Source: Anaerolineales bacterium (GTDB lineage Bacteria > Chloroflexota > Anaerolineae > Anaerolineales > UBA4823). From it: a DNA stretch of 64,000 nucleotides. Shown piece by piece: positions 18,309-27,222 of this stretch. A program made the translations under genes and the position numbers. The notes beneath the pieces are model-generated. The model saw only the letters and a list, made by a program, of their open reading frames with translations. It had not been told where the DNA came from and did no database searches. Every line of letters starts with the position of its first letter. Position 1 is the first letter of the stretch. Location: assembly GCA_016932955.1 (NCBI GenBank), contig JAFGBV010000037.1:30210-94209 (forward strand), given 5' to 3'.

Positions 18309-19844
18309 TCATCCTGATCTGATAGGTATTATAAATGGCTTGTCATCCTGGTGACAGATGAGTTGCACCGCGTTACGCCCAGACATCGCCGCAATCGGAA
18401 CCGTACCGCCTGGCTCTACCCACTGACCAGCCAGGTAGAAGTTATCCAGGCGGGGCAGAGTTTTTGCCAGGCCCTTTACCATCATCAGCATTGTGCCGGT
18501 GGTAGGCAGCCACCCGCAGGATGAACCCTGCCAGTTACCGGTATAACGCTCGTAACTGAGCGGGGTGGCCTCATCTACCACCTCAATATCCTGGCGAATG
18601 CCGGGGTATATTTTTTCCAGGAAATCGATCAGGATATCTGAAACCTGGTGCTGCTCGCTATCGTAAAGCGCACGGCCATAGATACGCTGCCAGTAGGCAT
18701 ACTTGCTTGGCATCATCAAAACCACTGCCGACTTTCCCGGCGGAGCCAGGCTGGGATCAAAGCAATAATGCTTGACATTAATCTCACGGTGCTCTTCCCC
18801 CGCGATCAGGATCGGCTCATCAAGCAGGTAAGTAACCCAATGGGGTTGATCGGATAGATCGCGATTCACCCCCAAGGAAACCTGGATTTGGGAGTGGATT
18901 TGGAGATGCCCATCATACATGCGTCGCAAAGAACGGTTGGTGAAGCGTCCATCGAGCATATCAAAGATTGTGCCGCGCCCATCCGCTGCAGAGATAACAT
19001 AATCACCATGGATAATCCGGTCATCATACAGCCTCACGCCCACAACGCGATGCCTCTTTGACTGGCCTGGGACCGGCTCGGTGAGGATTTTTTCTACCTG
19101 GGCCCGGTAATGAATTTGCCCACCCAATTCTAAATAACGCCGTTCAAGCGAGCGCGCGAACTCTAAAGAGGCCCCTGCTGGGAAACCAGCATTCCGGATA
19201 TGAGAGTAGGCCAATAAAAACATGCCGATCATCACCGGTATCTCAGGCCAGGCAAACATATGCGCAATTGCCCGCCGCAGCAAGGGATCATGAAATCGTC
19301 GAGCAAAATTGCCTGCAGAAACCATCCCCCAACGGGCCAATGGTAGCGAGTAAGGTAAGACTGCTTTGTTAAACGCCAGCCAGTCTTCCCCTTTCATGAT
19401 CGCACGCGGCTTGTCCACCAACTTGGACAGGTCGAATTGTGTGAATTGGTATACGCCCTGGATGAAATCATCAATGAATGGCGCATCCACAGGCGAAAGC
19501 TCTTTCATATGCGCACCCAAACGATCAGGGTCAGTATAGACGATCAGGGTTCGCCCGCTCCCATCGGTCAAGCGCATCATTTCATCATGGTTGATAATAC
19601 GCCAATTCTGCGGCAGTCCCAGCTCTTCCCACATACGGTGAAAAGGCTGTCCGGCTCCCGTGCCAAACAAATAGTGGATACACCCGTCAAACACGTAGTC
19701 TTTTCGTTCCCAGGCTGTACACAAGCCGCCGGGCAGACTATGTAGCTCAAAGATTTGGGCGCGGTAGCCGTTCAACTGAGCATAGCATCCCGCAGCAAGC
19801 CCGGCGATTCCACCACCAATGATGAGGATGGTCTTCTCATCCAT
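18309..19844 (-). CDS. CrtI-like FAD-dependent oxidoreductase
   Basis: 511 residues from the ATG at 19844, chosen because AAGGAG lies nine bases before it and the FAD-binding motif ILIIGGGIAGLAAGCYAQ follows at once; a longer frame upstream lacks support. The region GGLCTAWERKDYVFDGCIHY and the C-terminal GGTVPIAAMSGRNAVQLI are typical of the phytoene desaturase / retinol saturase group of flavoproteins. No phytoene synthase or other carotenoid gene is near, so desaturation of carotenoids is not supported here; an unknown lipid or polyene substrate is equally possible. Confidence 0.8.
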   Translation of the reverse strand: MDEKTILIIGGGIAGLAAGCYAQLNGYRAQIFELHSLPGGLCTAWERKDYVFDGCIHYLFGTGAGQPFHRMWEELGLPQNWRIINHDEMMRLTDGSGRTLIVYTDPDRLGAHMKELSPVDAPFIDDFIQGVYQFTQFDLSKLVDKPRAIMKGEDWLAFNKAVLPYSLPLARWGMVSAGNFARRFHDPLLRRAIAHMFAWPEIPVMIGMFLLAYSHIRNAGFPAGASLEFARSLERRYLELGGQIHYRAQVEKILTEPVPGQSKRHRVVGVRLYDDRIIHGDYVISAADGRGTIFDMLDGRFTNRSLRRMYDGHLQIHSQIQVSLGVNRDLSDQPHWVTYLLDEPILIAGEEHREINVKHYCFDPSLAPPGKSAVVLMMPSKYAYWQRIYGRALYDSEQHQVSDILIDFLEKIYPGIRQDIEVVDEATPLSYERYTGNWQGSSCGWLPTTGTMLMMVKGLAKTLPRLDNFYLAGQWVEPGGTVPIAAMSGRNAVQLICHQDDKPFIIPIRSG

Positions 19845-20049
19845 CTTAAACTCCTTACGATCTGCTCGATAATGCTTTTTTGGGGGAGCGAGGCGGCGCA
19901 GAGCGCCGCTAATCCACTTCCCCAATATTTCGGATGGATTTTAGAGAATATTCACTGAATGCCAAGTATAGCATGCCTGCAAAAGTTCGAGGGGCGGTTT
20001 TACCTTCGGCAAATGCAGATTGTATCATCCTCAGGGGTGAAATTCATCC

Positions 20050-20078
20050 TTGACATGCAGACAAAATATGTGTATAGT
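20050..20078 (+). promoter_or_regulatory. Promoter of the lacI-type gene and glucan locus
   Basis: TTGACA (20050-20055), a 17-base spacer and TATAGT (20073-20078). It is the only strong promoter seen in the 400-base gap between the flavoprotein and regulator genes. Transcription would begin about 20085, just before the first operator. Confidence 0.8.
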
Positions 20079-20089
20079 AAATACAGGCC

Positions 20090-20103
20090 TGGGAGCGCTC
20101 CCA
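20090..20103 (+). promoter_or_regulatory. LacI-family operator O1
   Basis: TGGGAGCGCTCCCA, a perfect 14-bp palindrome with central CG, is the classical operator form for LacI-family sugar repressors. It starts 11 bases after the -10 box, at about +5, where bound repressor would block transcription. Confidence 0.88.
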
Positions 20104-20192
20104 AATATTGCTTGATTGCATAAATTCATAGAGCAAATACACGCCCAGAGCAGGTTTTTTTGTCAATTTTCACCAGAATACGGTGACATTAA

Positions 20193-20206
20193 TGGGAACG
20201 CTCCCA
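20193..20206 (+). promoter_or_regulatory. LacI-family operator O2
   Basis: TGGGAACGCTCCCA differs from O1 by one base. Its centre is 103 bp from O1 and it lies in the leader, 38 bases before the repressor start codon. Two sites about ten helical turns apart suggest looping by a tetramer or a roadblock. Confidence 0.85.
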
Positions 20207-20244
20207 CAAACCCCGAAGCGAAGTGTTTTGATCTTTTGAAATCC

Positions 20245-21270
20245 ATGTCAGACAACCTCACTCTCGAAGACATCGCCCGCCTGGCTGGCGTCTCTCGCTC
20301 AACCGTTTCGCGCGTTATCAACGATCAGTCTAGTGTCAGTGAGGGGGTTCGCCAACGCGTCCGGCAAGTTATTGAAGATACCGGCTTCCATCCCAACCAG
20401 GCAGCGCGCGCCCTGGCCAGCCAGCGCACATATGTGATTGGACTGGTCATTCCCCGTTCAACCTCCATCTTTTTCTCCGACCCATACTTTCCTCGTCTGA
20501 CCATGGGCATTGCGGAGGCCTGCAACCGCGAGAATTACACACTTTCGCTGTTTCTTTTCCATACCGAAGATGATGAAACTCGCCTTTTCCCACGCATCAC
20601 CCGTAAGGGATTGGTGGATGGCATTATCATCCAGGCCACTCAGGCGGCTGACGAGTTGTTTGCCCAGGTCAGGTATAGCAATGTTCCCTATATCGTGGCT
20701 GGACGTCCGTTGAATTTACCGGACGTATCCTATGTGGATGTCGATAATGTAGCCGGCGCGCACAGCGCCGTGCGCCACCTCGTGCGTCTGGGACGGCGTC
20801 GAATTGGCCACATTGCTGGGCCTCTGAACACCACTGCTGGCTTAGACCGCATCGAAGGCTACCGCATTGCGATGAACGAAAGCGGGCTGCCTATTGAGGA
20901 GAACCTGATCGCGGAAGGCGACTTTACAGAAGAAGGCGGTTACTATGCTGCACGCAGTATACTTGCTGAGCATCCCGACGCGATTTTCATTGCTGCCGAT
21001 CTCATGGCTGCCGGCGCCATCCGCGCCATCCGTGAGGCCGGTCTGAGCGTTCCCCGGGATATTGCCATCGTTTCCTATGATGACCTTCCGCCAGCAACGC
21101 TGTCATCCCCACCTCTGACGACCATCCGCCAACCCATCCGGCGGTTGGGGATCCGTCTGGTGGAGACTCTGCTCGATATCATCGAAAATGGCCCCAAACC
21201 AACCCGGCGAGTGTTATTTGATACCGAGCTTGTGATCCGCGACTCATGTGGGGAAAGAAGTAAGGGATAG
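20245..21270 (+). CDS. LacI-family transcriptional repressor of the beta-glucan locus
   Basis: 341 residues from the ATG at 20245. A TTG-started frame 43 codons longer would run through operator O2, so it is rejected. The HTH (LEDIARLAGVSRSTVSRVIN) is at residues 5-24 and is followed by the hinge helix (NQAARALASQRT) and a periplasmic-binding-like effector domain (IGLVIPRSTS to LVIRDSCG). It should release its operators on binding a sugar, plausibly a beta-gluco-oligosaccharide given the genes downstream. It is the first gene of the locus; the GH3 gene begins seven bases after its stop. Confidence 0.92.
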   Translation: MSDNLTLEDIARLAGVSRSTVSRVINDQSSVSEGVRQRVRQVIEDTGFHPNQAARALASQRTYVIGLVIPRSTSIFFSDPYFPRLTMGIAEACNRENYTLSLFLFHTEDDETRLFPRITRKGLVDGIIIQATQAADELFAQVRYSNVPYIVAGRPLNLPDVSYVDVDNVAGAHSAVRHLVRLGRRRIGHIAGPLNTTAGLDRIEGYRIAMNESGLPIEENLIAEGDFTEEGGYYAARSILAEHPDAIFIAADLMAAGAIRAIREAGLSVPRDIAIVSYDDLPPATLSSPPLTTIRQPIRRLGIRLVETLLDIIENGPKPTRRVLFDTELVIRDSCGERSKG

Positions 21271-21277
21271 GGCCTTT

Positions 21278-23236
21278 GTGAAAAAAGACAGCAACCGCCT
21301 GTACGAGGGATATACCCTGGGCATAGTGCTCCTGGCCGTCATCGTGGGGCTTGCTGCCTGCCAGACCGAAACAGCCACACTGGCACCTGTCCTTCTCCCC
21401 ACAGCCGAGCCAGCGACCGAATCCACTGAAATCAGTATTATCACCTATCTGGATTCATCCGCCCCGATCGAGGCGCGTGTCGAAGATCTGCTGGCGCGCA
21501 TGACGCTGGAAGAGAAGGTCGGGCAAATGACGCAAATCGAGAAAGGCAGTCTCCAGGAAGGCATGGTAGCACGCTACTTCTTGGGCAGCGTGCTCAGCGG
21601 CGGTGGTGGGTATCCCATGGGCGATAATACTGTGGAAGGCTGGGCCGAGATGGTCAATACCTTCCAGGCTGAGGCGCTCAGCACCCGGCTGGGCATCCCG
21701 ATCATCTACGGCGTCGATGCAGTACACGGGCACAATAACCTGTACGGCGCCACGATCTTCCCGCACAATATCGGCTTAGGGGCCGCCAACGATGCCGACC
21801 TGATGGAACGCATCGGCCGCACCACTGCCATCGAGATGGCTGCCACGGGTATCCGTTGGAATTTTGCCCCGGTGGTGGCAGTCGTGCAGGATATTCGCTG
21901 GGGGCGCACCTATGAGAGTTATTCCGAAAACACTGAGGTGGTCACCAACCTAGCGACTGCTTACTTGCGCGGCCTGCAAGGTGAAAACCCGGATGACCCT
22001 CTATCCGCCCTGGCCACACCCAAGCACTTCCTTGGAGATGGTGGGACGGTGTATGGCTCTTCAACCACCATCAACATGAAGCCATATATCCTCGATCAGG
22101 GTGATATGCAGGTTGACGAGGCCGGCATGCGCTCGCTATTCTTGCCGCCCTACGCAGCCGCTGTAGATGCTGGCGCATTGAGCGTAATGGCTTCGTTCAG
22201 CAGTTGGAACGGGGTAAAAATGCACGCCAATGCTTACCTGCTCACAGATGTGCTGAAAGGCGAACTGGGATTTCAAGGCTTTATTGTTTCGGATTGGGGC
22301 GGCATCGATCAGATCGATAAGGATTATTACCAGGCAGTCGTAACCGCCATTAATGCCGGCGTGGACATGAACATGGTCCCTTACGATGCAGCCGCGTTCA
22401 TCGGAACGGTGACAAAAGCCGTTGAGAGCGGGGACATTTCCATGGAACGCATCGATGACGCTGTGCGGCGGATCTTGTATGCGAAGTTTGCCATGGGTTT
22501 ATTTGAGAAACCGTACCCGGATCCCGCTCTGGCCAGCCAGGTAGGCTCAGATGAACATCGCGCCCTGGCCCGCGAAGCCGTGGCAAAGAGCCTGGTATTG
22601 TTACAGAATAACAACCAGGCATTACCCATCTCTCACGAAACCCCCTTGATCTTCGTCGGCGGCGATTTGGCAGACGATCTCGGCGCGCAGTGCGGCGGGT
22701 GGACCATCGAGTGGCAGGGCAAATCGGGCCAGATCACCATCGGTGATACGATCGTTGATGCCATCAAAGCCAACGTCGCAGAAGGCACCACTGTGCACTA
22801 TAACCGCTTTGGCAAGTTCGATAACGCCAAAGATGAGAGCGGGAATCTGCTGATTGCCGATGTGGGGATCGCCGTAGTCGGCGAGATGCCTTACGCAGAA
22901 GGCATCGGCGATGCGACGAACCTCTCTCTAGCAGAGGCTCAGGTATCCATGCTGGAGCGTATGCGCGAGCGCAGCCGCACCCTGATTGTAATCATCATTT
23001 CCGGACGCCCCCTGATCATCACCGAGCAGATGGACCTTGCAGATGCCTGGATAGCAGCATGGCTGCCTGGCACTGAAGCGCAGGGCATCACCGATGTTCT
23101 TTTTGGCGATCTTCCCTTCACCGGGCGGCTGGCCTTCACCTGGCCGCGCGGCATGGATCAACTGCCATTCGATTTCACCAACCTCCCCACCGGTGAGAAT
23201 GCCCCTCTATTCCCCTTCGGATATGGCGGTGAGTGA
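21278..23236 (+). CDS. GH3 beta-glucosidase/glucan exohydrolase lipoprotein
   Basis: 652 residues from the GTG at 21278; an earlier GTG at 21248 overlaps the lacI gene and has no ribosome site. The signal peptide ends GLAACQ, a perfect lipobox, so the enzyme is tethered outside the membrane. GH3 features: KVGQMTQIEKGSL, KHFLGDGGT, and the nucleophile Asp in FIVSDWGGIDQ; the second domain ends PFGYGG, without a fibronectin-like third domain. This matches the ExoI-like glucan exohydrolase branch, which removes glucose from beta-1,3/1,4-glucans. It would generate glucose and shorter oligomers at the cell surface. Confidence 0.92.
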   Translation: MKKDSNRLYEGYTLGIVLLAVIVGLAACQTETATLAPVLLPTAEPATESTEISIITYLDSSAPIEARVEDLLARMTLEEKVGQMTQIEKGSLQEGMVARYFLGSVLSGGGGYPMGDNTVEGWAEMVNTFQAEALSTRLGIPIIYGVDAVHGHNNLYGATIFPHNIGLGAANDADLMERIGRTTAIEMAATGIRWNFAPVVAVVQDIRWGRTYESYSENTEVVTNLATAYLRGLQGENPDDPLSALATPKHFLGDGGTVYGSSTTINMKPYILDQGDMQVDEAGMRSLFLPPYAAAVDAGALSVMASFSSWNGVKMHANAYLLTDVLKGELGFQGFIVSDWGGIDQIDKDYYQAVVTAINAGVDMNMVPYDAAAFIGTVTKAVESGDISMERIDDAVRRILYAKFAMGLFEKPYPDPALASQVGSDEHRALAREAVAKSLVLLQNNNQALPISHETPLIFVGGDLADDLGAQCGGWTIEWQGKSGQITIGDTIVDAIKANVAEGTTVHYNRFGKFDNAKDESGNLLIADVGIAVVGEMPYAEGIGDATNLSLAEAQVSMLERMRERSRTLIVIIISGRPLIITEQMDLADAWIAAWLPGTEAQGITDVLFGDLPFTGRLAFTWPRGMDQLPFDFTNLPTGENAPLFPFGYGGE

Positions 23237-23240
23237 GGAT

Positions 23241-23432
23241 ATGGTATCCCCAACGCCGCTGCATGTCTTAGGATCGATCTTGGTCGGAATTTTTCTTCTC
23301 CTCCTTGTGTCGGGCTGCAATGCCCAGGGAGAGGGTGTGATGGCGGACACGCCCTCTCCCCAGCAGCCCATTACTGAGAAACATACTGTCGCATCAAATC
23401 ATCCGCAGAAGAACTGCAAGCCAATATATTAG
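23241..23432 (+). pseudogene. Orphan lipoprotein signal sequence (63 codons), probable 5' remnant of a solute-binding protein gene
   Basis: The frame from ATG 23241 gives a perfect lipoprotein signal (LGSILVGIFLLLLVSGCNAQ) and about 30 polar residues, then TAG at 23430-23432. No domain follows in frame. The next gene, starting about 80 bases later in another frame, is a solute-binding protein beginning exactly at its mature domain with no signal peptide. Reading the first frame on past TAG stays open to 23523, overlapping that start. One nonsense change plus one frameshift would therefore explain both pieces. It could instead be a genuine small lipoprotein. Confidence 0.55.
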
Positions 23433-23514
23433 CAACGATCGGTGAGTACTGGCCAGATATCTGGTCAGCCTCTTAAAATAACCGGCGTATTTGAGAAAAG
23501 CGAGGGCACATCCT

Positions 23515-24723
23515 ATGGAAGAGATTGAATTTTCAATATTCCAACACGGGCCAGGCGCTCTGGAAAATCTGCACGCACTCATGGAGCAGTTCGAGCAAAA
23601 GCATGGCATCCATGTCCGCTTGAATATCCTGCCTTTCTCAGGCGCTTGGGCGCGGATGATGGAGATGGCTTTGTACCAGCATGGCCCAGACATTTCTGAG
23701 GTGGGAAGCACCTGGCTAGGTGATTTTGAACGCATGAATGCCCTGAGACCATTTACCCCCGCAGAGGTGCGCAGCCTGGGCGGTTCGGATGCTTTCTTAC
23801 CAGCAAGTTGGCTGAGCGGCACCGCCTCCGGTGAGCGTGCCGGATCACCGCGCACAGTGTGGGCCATCCCCTGGGTGACTGATACGCGGGTGATCTTCTA
23901 CCGCAGGGATGTACTGGAACAGGCTGGTATCGATGAAGCTGAGGCGTTTACATCACACGAGGCATTAATGAACACACTGGCGCGCATCCAAGAGAAAGGC
24001 AAACTGCCGCCCCTCTCCATCCCCTCGCAGCGCTCGCGCATTACCCTGCACAACCTTGCATCCTGGATCTGGAAAGAAGAGGGCGGATTTTTAAGCCCGG
24101 ATGGAAAGAAATTATTGTTTGATCTGCCGCCCGCCCGTCGAGGAATGCGCCAGTACTTTAGCCTTGCCAGGTATCTGACCCAAGAGACGCAAGGATTGGA
24201 CGATTCGCAGGCTGGGCAGGTGTTCATGCAAGGCCGCGCCGCGGTCACGGTTAGCGGTCAATGGCTCGTGTTCGGGCTGAATGCCGACCCGCTGGTTGAG
24301 CGAGAAACCCGTGTGTCGCGTGTGCCAGGGGTGTCCTTTGCCGGGGGATTCCACCTGGTCATTTGGCAGTACAGCACAAAAACACCCGCCGCCCTCAAAC
24401 TGGTCGATTTTTTAGCCGGCAACAACCCGCCAGAGAGCGTCTATCCGGGCGTGGGGTTGCCCGTCAGGGTGGAACATATTAAGACCACTCCCATCAGGCA
24501 GCAACCGCTGTTCAAAGAGATCATTGAGGTGCTGGATGGCGCTCGCGCCTTCCCATCCGGACATATGTGGGGACTGATCGAAAAACAGCTCGCCGATATG
24601 ATCCCGAATATATGGCGCGATGTGCTAGCGCTGCCCGACCGTGGAGATGAGGCCGCCATTGACGCCATCCTGGATCGTTATATTTCTCCCCTCGCCCACC
24701 GGTTGAAAGTAATGTTCGGATAA
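23515..24723 (+). CDS. Family 1 extracellular solute-binding protein lacking a signal peptide
   Basis: 402 residues from ATG 23515 (a TTG at 23491 adds only eight polar residues, and a stop at 23479 closes the frame). It opens with EEIEFSIFQHGPGALENLHA, the first strand and helix of the mature CUT1-type sugar-binding fold, and continues through WAIPWVTDTRVIFYRRDVLE to VYPGVGLPVR. As written it would stay in the cytoplasm, where a binding protein cannot feed a transporter. No permease or ATPase genes accompany it. Either its export signal was lost (see the ORF upstream) or it has an intracellular sensing role. It is four bases from the next GH3 gene. Confidence 0.8.
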   Translation: MEEIEFSIFQHGPGALENLHALMEQFEQKHGIHVRLNILPFSGAWARMMEMALYQHGPDISEVGSTWLGDFERMNALRPFTPAEVRSLGGSDAFLPASWLSGTASGERAGSPRTVWAIPWVTDTRVIFYRRDVLEQAGIDEAEAFTSHEALMNTLARIQEKGKLPPLSIPSQRSRITLHNLASWIWKEEGGFLSPDGKKLLFDLPPARRGMRQYFSLARYLTQETQGLDDSQAGQVFMQGRAAVTVSGQWLVFGLNADPLVERETRVSRVPGVSFAGGFHLVIWQYSTKTPAALKLVDFLAGNNPPESVYPGVGLPVRVEHIKTTPIRQQPLFKEIIEVLDGARAFPSGHMWGLIEKQLADMIPNIWRDVLALPDRGDEAAIDAILDRYISPLAHRLKVMFG

Positions 24724-24727
24724 TTCC

Positions 24728-27181
24728 ATGGAAAATCGCATTGAATCCCTATTAGCCCAATTGACTGTTGAAGAACAAATCTCTCTCCTGGGTGGGGCAG
24801 ATTTGTGGCACAGTGTGCCTATCCCCCGCCTGGCTATTCCAGTATTGAAGGTGACAGACGGGCCGAATGGTGCACGCGGCTCTGAGGGAAGTATGGCGCC
24901 TACTTCGGCTGATTTTCCGGTGGGGGTTGCTCTGGCAGCCACCTGGAACGTGGAACTGGTGGAAAAAGTTGGCCAGGCCCTTGGACAAGAAACGCGCGCC
25001 AAAGGCGCCCACATCCTGCTTGCGCCTACTGTCAATATCCATCGTTCGCCGATCGCCGGGCGCAACTTTGAATGCTATTCTGAAGATCCGTACCTCACCA
25101 GCCGCATGGCAATTGCTTATATCCTGGGCTTGCAAAGCCAGGGCGTTGGTGCATGCATCAAGCATTTTGCCTGCAATGAATCCGAGTTCCAGCGTACTTC
25201 GATGAGCTCAATGATCACTGAGCGGGCACTACGAGAAATCTATCTACCACCCTTCCGCGCAGCCCTGCGCGAAGCGCGACCCTGGGCGGTGATGTCAGCT
25301 TACAATAAAGTCAACGAGGTATACTGCTCGGAGAACCGCTCTCTCCTGCTGGATATTCTCAAAGGAGAATGGGGCTTTGATGGTATTGTGATATCTGATT
25401 GGATGGGCACATACAGCCCGGGGGTCTTTGCAGGGGGATTGGACCTGGAAATGCCTGGCCCGGCGCGCTGGTCGCGCGAAGGAGCAGAACAATTCCGCCA
25501 ACAGGGTGACGCTCAAGAATTCAACAACCTGCTCACAGACAAAGTGCGGCGCTTGCTGCGCACACTGGAAAGAGCTGGCCTCTTCGAGAATCCAGATCCG
25601 ATGCCGGAACAATCTCTCGATCTCCCCGAGCATCGCGCACTGGCTCGCCAAGCTGCCGCTGAGGCAATTGTACTGCTGAAAAACCATGGCAACCTGCTCC
25701 CCATTGACCCGGCGCGGGTGCGCTCGATTGCAGTGATTGGATCGAATGCCCACTGGGCAGCCATCATGGGTGGTGGCTCATCTTCGGTTACCCCGCATTA
25801 TTTCGTCTCGCCCCTCCAGGGGATCAGGGAACGCGCTGGCGCAAGCATAACAGTCGAATACACTCTGGGCTGCCCAATCAACCGCTTGCCCCCGCTGCTC
25901 GATCCGAAGGAGATGTTGGAAGAGGGCTCTTGGAACGTGGAATTCTTCCCAACCCCAGATTTTACTGCCACGCCATCGGGTGCTACCAGAACAGATCGCG
26001 GCGGAATCACCTGGTCTGACCGCTTTGTTCAGGGTGTGGATGGGCAGAACTTCTCTGCGCGCCTCCGCGGCACATTGCGCGTGCCCGAAAGCGGGAAATA
26101 CCTGTTCAATCTGGGTGGCAACGGCTTATATCGCCTGGAAATTGGTGGGCAGGTGGTGATCGATCATTGGAGTGGGCTGGATCTGCAAGATCATTCCCCC
26201 TGGGATGGCAAAGAACACAACGGTGAAATTGACTTACAAAGCGGGCAGTCTTACCCTATCCAGATCACCTACAGTTGGAAAGGGAAAAATCCCTGGCGCA
26301 ACCTGCGCATTGGCTGCCTGCCGCCCCTCCCTGCCAATCCTATCCGGGAGGCTGTGGCATTAGCACAGCGCAGCGACCTGGCAATCGTCTTTGTTGGCAC
26401 CACCAGTGAATGGGAATCTGAGGGCTTTGACCGTCCAGATATGCTCCTCCCAGGTGAACAAAATGACCTCGTAGAAGCAGTTGCAGCAGCGAATCCGCAC
26501 ACGATCGTCGTCCTGACCAGTGGATCGCCCGTCAGCATGCCTTGGCTTGGGCGCGTGCCTGTTGTTTTTCAATCCTGGCTAGCCGGGCAAGAAGCCGGGC
26601 ATGCCATTGCCGATGTGCTCTTTGGCGATGAGCCCCCCTCCGGCAAACTGCCAACCACCTTCCCCCAGCGCCTGGAAGATACCCCTGCTTATATAAACTA
26701 TCCTGGCGAGAACGGACGCGTCTATTATGGCGAGGGCATCTTTGTTGGTTATCGCTACTATGACAAGAAATTGATTGAGCCTCTCTTCCCATTTGGGCAT
26801 GGTCTTTCATATACAGAGTTCACTTATCGCAACCTGCGGCTGAGCGAAGATCTCATCCGCCCAGACGAGAATCTTAATTTTAGCTTTGAGATTGAAAACA
26901 GCGGGGCATACATTGGAAAAGAAGTTGTCCAGGTTTATGTGCACGATGTGCAGTCCAGCCTGGTACGGCCTCCCAAGGAGCTAAAAGCCTTCGCCAAGGT
27001 TGCCCTGCGCCCCGGAGAGCGCCAATCCGTCAGTTTCACCTTCGGCAGTGAGGCGCTGGCCTTATATGATGATGCCCGCCATCAATGGGTAGTTGAACCT
27101 GGAGAGTTTGAGCTCCTGGTGGGTGCCTCCTCGCGTGACATCCGCTTGCGTGGAAAGTTTAAAGTGGAAAGTGAAGGATAA
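24728..27181 (+). CDS. GH3 beta-glucosidase with PA14 insertion, cytoplasmic
   Basis: 817 residues, no signal peptide. The GH3 barrel has [20 protein letters not shown] and the nucleophile Asp in [14 protein letters not shown]14 domain (about residues 390-530, with [20 protein letters not shown] split across it) interrupts the second domain, as in the KmBglI-type beta-glucosidases where it shapes substrate specificity. A fibronectin-III-like domain ends the protein ([19 protein letters not shown]). It hydrolyses beta-linked glucose oligomers inside the cell, overlapping in role with the phosphorylases downstream, so it may serve linkages they do not take. Confidence 0.92.
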   Translation: MENRIESLLAQLTVEEQISLLGGADLWHSVPIPRLAIPVLKVTDGPNGARGSEGSMAPTSADFPVGVALAATWNVELVEKVGQALGQETRAKGAHILLAPTVNIHRSPIAGRNFECYSEDPYLTSRMAIAYILGLQSQGVGACIKHFACNESEFQRTSMSSMITERALREIYLPPFRAALREARPWAVMSAYNKVNEVYCSENRSLLLDILKGEWGFDGIVISDWMGTYSPGVFAGGLDLEMPGPARWSREGAEQFRQQGDAQEFNNLLTDKVRRLLRTLERAGLFENPDPMPEQSLDLPEHRALARQAAAEAIVLLKNHGNLLPIDPARVRSIAVIGSNAHWAAIMGGGSSSVTPHYFVSPLQGIRERAGASITVEYTLGCPINRLPPLLDPKEMLEEGSWNVEFFPTPDFTATPSGATRTDRGGITWSDRFVQGVDGQNFSARLRGTLRVPESGKYLFNLGGNGLYRLEIGGQVVIDHWSGLDLQDHSPWDGKEHNGEIDLQSGQSYPIQITYSWKGKNPWRNLRIGCLPPLPANPIREAVALAQRSDLAIVFVGTTSEWESEGFDRPDMLLPGEQNDLVEAVAAANPHTIVVLTSGSPVSMPWLGRVPVVFQSWLAGQEAGHAIADVLFGDEPPSGKLPTTFPQRLEDTPAYINYPGENGRVYYGEGIFVGYRYYDKKLIEPLFPFGHGLSYTEFTYRNLRLSEDLIRPDENLNFSFEIENSGAYIGKEVVQVYVHDVQSSLVRPPKELKAFAKVALRPGERQSVSFTFGSEALALYDDARHQWVVEPGEFELLVGASSRDIRLRGKFKVESEG

Positions 27182-27222
27182 CCCAAGCAGAGATTTACCC
27201 AGTCTGCCAGTTAGCGAGTAAC

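Noticed and set aside
18309..19844. Phytoene desaturase of a carotenoid pathway
   Set aside because: The fold fits CrtI-like flavoproteins, but no other carotenoid gene is nearby, so the specific function was not assigned.
20116..20244. N-terminal extension of the LacI-type regulator from a TTG start
   Set aside because: The 43 extra codons run through the operator TGGGAACGCTCCCA, lack family homology, and the HTH begins right after the ATG at 20245.
23394..23480. Reading of another frame (EELQANILATIGEYW) as a remnant gene
   Set aside because: About 30 codons between stops with no start or ribosome site; too short to separate from chance.
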